From positions 1 through 15,588 of the forward strand of contig CAMFLJ010000047.1 in assembly GCA_945957335.1 (NCBI GenBank): a DNA stretch of 15,588 bases, written 5' to 3'. Numbering within the stretch: position 1 is the first letter of the stretch; every line of letters starts with the position of its first letter. Shown here one piece after another: positions 13,683-15,588 of this stretch. The translations under genes and the position numbers were made by a program. The notes below the pieces were generated by a model, which ran no database searches, was not told the origin of the DNA, and saw only the letters and a program-made list of their open reading frames with translations. This DNA is from an uncultured Actinomycetes bacterium. GTDB lineage: Bacteria > Actinomycetota > Acidimicrobiia > Acidimicrobiales > Acidimicrobilacustridaceae.

Positions 13683-14299
13683 TGGGGGTCCTGTCGGGTG
13701 ATCGTGTGCGGCCGCAACGATCGCTCAGCGTAGCGGCGCAGGTCCTCGGGAGAGTCCACGTCGGCGAGGCGGTCGAGCGCCAGCCCGGCGACGCGGACCG
13801 CCGCCAGCTCGTCGAGGAGGTGGCGCGGCGCCCGCCGGCCGTCGGCGAACGCCGCCTCGAGCGGGTCCAGCGCGACGGACCGGCGCCAGCACGAGGTGAG
13901 CGGCTGCTCGCGATCGCCCGCCAGGGCCACCGCGACCCCCGCCGACGGGTGCTCGACGAGGGCCTGCACCAACGCCGCCGGCACGGTGCCGTCGACCTCG
14001 GGCATGTCGCAGGCCAGGACCATCACGAGGTCGTGGGCCGATGCGGCCAGCGCGGTGATGATGCCGCCGAGGGGGCCCTCACCGGGGTGGCGGTCGGGCA
14101 CCCACGCCAGCCCGAGCGCCTCGATCCCCGCCCGGTCCCCGCCCACCACGAACGTGCGCGCCGCGCCGGAGGCGACGAGGGCGTCGGCCGCGACCGCCAC
14201 CAGCGCCCGGCCGTCGGGTGCGGTGACGAACGCCTTGTCCGTGCCCATGCGGCGCGAGGCGCCGCCGGCCAGGACCGCTCCCTCGAAGGGGCCGCTCAC
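13679..14299 (-). CDS. mobA: Molybdenum cofactor guanylyltransferase MobA-like
   Basis: A 206-residue nucleotidyltransferase with the MobA/GlmU-type N-terminal signature LAGGASRRMGTDK (10-22), a GPLGGI loop (75-80) and the metal-binding ACDMP (96-100). MobA joins GMP to molybdopterin to form the bis-MGD precursor. The length fits MobA; a related nucleotidyltransferase (MocA-like cytidylyltransferase or a coenzyme F420 enzyme) is a less likely alternative because the G-A-S-R-R-M-G-x-D-K form is MobA-like. The GTG start (14297-14299) overlaps the decarboxylase stop in GTGA, and the stop overlaps the rhodanese start. No other molybdopterin-synthesis gene lies in the window. Confidence 0.88.
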   Translation of the reverse strand: MSGPFEGAVLAGGASRRMGTDKAFVTAPDGRALVAVAADALVASGAARTFVVGGDRAGIEALGLAWVPDRHPGEGPLGGIITALAASAHDLVMVLACDMPEVDGTVPAALVQALVEHPSAGVAVALAGDREQPLTSCWRRSVALDPLEAAFADGRRAPRHLLDELAAVRVAGLALDRLADVDSPEDLRRYAERSLRPHTITRQDPH

Positions 14300-15516
14300 G
14301 ACGGGGGCACGGCACCGTAGGTGCCACCGGCGCCCGAGCCGGTGCGGTCGGTGGCGGCCGCCCGGGCGAGGTCGGACAGGAACTCGTCGACGATCCGGGC
14401 GTGGTACGGCGACACCATCAGGTGCAGCCCGCCCTGCTGGCGGTCGAGGTGCCAGCCGCACTCGTCCATCACGTCGCCCACGGCGCCGATGTCGAGGGTG
14501 TCGCTGCCGATCTCGAGCACGGAGAGGTCGGGCGCACCGGTGACCGACAGGCCATCGATGGCGGCGATCCCCTCCTGGAAGCGGCGCGTGGTGTCGCGGA
14601 CGACCCGTGCCTTGGCGAGGAACCCGTCGGCACCGAGGTGGCGGATCGTGGCCCACGCCCCCGCGATGGGCGCGGCCGGGCGGGTGCCGGCGGTGGTGGC
14701 CGAGCCGTACAGCCCACCCGGCCAGTCGTCGAACAGGAACCACTGGCGGCGCACCATCTCCGCGTCGCGGTAGAGGACGACGCTCGCCCCCTTGAAGGCG
14801 TAGCCGTACTTGTGCACGTCGGCGGAGAGGGAGGTGACCCCCTCGACCCGGAAGTCCCAGGGCGGCACCGGCTCGCCCAGCTCCTCCCAGAAGGGCAGCA
14901 GCCAGCCGCCGAGGCAGGCGTCGACGTGGCAGAGCAGCCCTCGCTCGCCGGCGAGCGAGGCGATCTCGGGCACGGGGTCGATCACCCCGAACGGGTAGCA
15001 GGGCGCGGACGCCACCAGGAGGGCCACGCGCTCGTCGAGCGCCGCCGCCATCGCCGCGGGATCGGCCCGGAGGTCGTCGCGCAGCCCCACCCGGCGCTGC
15101 TCGACGTCGAGGTAGTGGCAGGCCTTGGCGAAGGCCGGATGCGCGGAGCGGGCGGTGACGATCGCGGGCCGCTCGATGCCCCGCTCGCGGGCCCACTCGC
15201 GGGCCGTGTGCACGGCGAGGAAGATGCTCTCGGTCCCGCCGCTCGACATGGTGCCGCCCCCGCCCTCGAGGTGGACCAGCGCCTTGGCCACGTCGACGAC
15301 CTCGTGCTCCATGCGCCCGAGGCTCGGGAACGCGAACGGGTTGAGCGCGTTCTCGGCCAGGAACCGCCGACCCACCTCGTCGTGGAGGCCGGTGAGCTCG
15401 TCGTCGTCGGCGTTGTAGACGAGGCTGAAGGTGCGCCCGCCCCGCCAGTCGGCGTCGCCCTCGGTCATGGCGGCGAGCTCGGCCAGCACGTCGGCGGCGG
15501 GCCGACCGGCCGGCAT
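14296..15516 (-). CDS. PLP-dependent decarboxylase/lyase, sphingosine-1-phosphate-lyase-like
   Basis: A 406-residue fold-type I PLP enzyme of the group II decarboxylase superfamily. SSGGTESIFLAV (91-102) binds cofactor phosphate, ARSAHPAF places H126 over the pyridine ring, HVDACLGGWLLPF contains D199, and SLSADVHKYGYAFKGAS contains the Schiff-base lysine K236. The TESI, DACLGGWLLPF and HKYGYAFKG forms match S1P lyase more than glutamate or aromatic decarboxylases. Bacterial members are sometimes active on phosphorylated long-chain bases, but some act on amino acids, so the substrate is open. It lacks the N-terminal TM helix of eukaryotic S1P lyase and appears soluble. The ATG at 15514-15516 has GGGGAG 8 nt upstream (15525-15530); frame extension further upstream is open but has no such site. 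mobA overlaps its stop by 4 bp. Confidence 0.9.
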   Translation of the reverse strand: MPAGRPAADVLAELAAMTEGDADWRGGRTFSLVYNADDDELTGLHDEVGRRFLAENALNPFAFPSLGRMEHEVVDVAKALVHLEGGGGTMSSGGTESIFLAVHTAREWARERGIERPAIVTARSAHPAFAKACHYLDVEQRRVGLRDDLRADPAAMAAALDERVALLVASAPCYPFGVIDPVPEIASLAGERGLLCHVDACLGGWLLPFWEELGEPVPPWDFRVEGVTSLSADVHKYGYAFKGASVVLYRDAEMVRRQWFLFDDWPGGLYGSATTAGTRPAAPIAGAWATIRHLGADGFLAKARVVRDTTRRFQEGIAAIDGLSVTGAPDLSVLEIGSDTLDIGAVGDVMDECGWHLDRQQGGLHLMVSPYHARIVDEFLSDLARAAATDRTGSGAGGTYGAVPPS

Positions 15517-15539
15517 CGGGGCGGCTCCCCCCTCCACGC

Positions 15540-15588
15540 TCAGCCCTCGGCGAGGTCGGCCGGCGGCCACGACGGGTCGCACTGGCGG
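15540..15588 (-). CDS. C-terminal end of an unidentified upstream gene
   Basis: The last 15 codons before a TGA (15540-15542) read RQCDPSWPPADLAEG. All their third positions are G or C, unlike the other frames of this stretch, so this is probably the tail of the gene preceding the decarboxylase, with 23 bp between stop and ATG. The family cannot be named from this fragment. Confidence 0.45.
   Translation of the reverse strand, partial: RQCDPSWPPADLAEG

Noticed and set aside
1..15588. tRNA, rRNA, riboswitch, CRISPR array, insertion sequence or prophage genes
   Set aside because: No cloverleaf, conserved rRNA segment, regularly spaced repeats, transposase or phage protein motif was seen while reading both strands.

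Overview
The window is very GC-rich with almost entirely G/C third codon positions. It carries an F0-synthase (FbiC, cofactor F420 pathway), a TetR/amidohydrolase pair, TypA, RNase D and MobA. This points to an actinobacterial chromosome; an Acidimicrobiia-like lineage is my inference from the flavour of the proteins, not something the sequence proves. The first ~51 bases are not genomic: they are an Illumina Nextera adapter, so the left edge is a contig end from unassembled or metagenomic data.

Layout: (1) 52-323, minus strand, N-terminus of an amidohydrolase cut by the adapter. It is preceded by a 30-bp operator-like palindrome and by a TetR regulator (379-978). (2) 1085-4481, plus strand, fbiC followed 1 bp later by a LOG-family protein. 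(3) 4496-4708, minus strand, a small helical protein, divergent from (4) 4789-7494, plus strand, a tight three-gene unit: a cysteine-rich protein, a McrB-like AAA+ NTPase and a DUF2357/McrC-like partner with no visible nuclease. (5) 7542-9380, minus strand, typA, with a small Cys/His protein (9439-9621) and a six-TM membrane protein (9693-10409) upstream on the same strand. (6) 10620-12164, plus strand, a GH13 alpha-glucosidase. (7) 12184-15588, minus strand, a compact operon read as: end of an unknown gene, an S1P-lyase-like PLP decarboxylase, mobA, a single-domain rhodanese, RNase D. Its genes overlap by 4 bp or are separated by a few bases.

Most of this is housekeeping or cofactor metabolism (F420, molybdenum cofactor, translation GTPase, RNA processing). 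The least explained part is the 4789-7494 unit, a McrBC-like NTPase and partner coupled to a predicted metal- or Fe-S-binding protein. Several genes appear to be leaderless: a TANNNT -10 element sits exactly 7 nt before the start codon of tetR, fbiC and the GH13 gene. No tRNA, rRNA, CRISPR, insertion sequence or origin was seen, and no gene-free stretch exceeds 300 bp.
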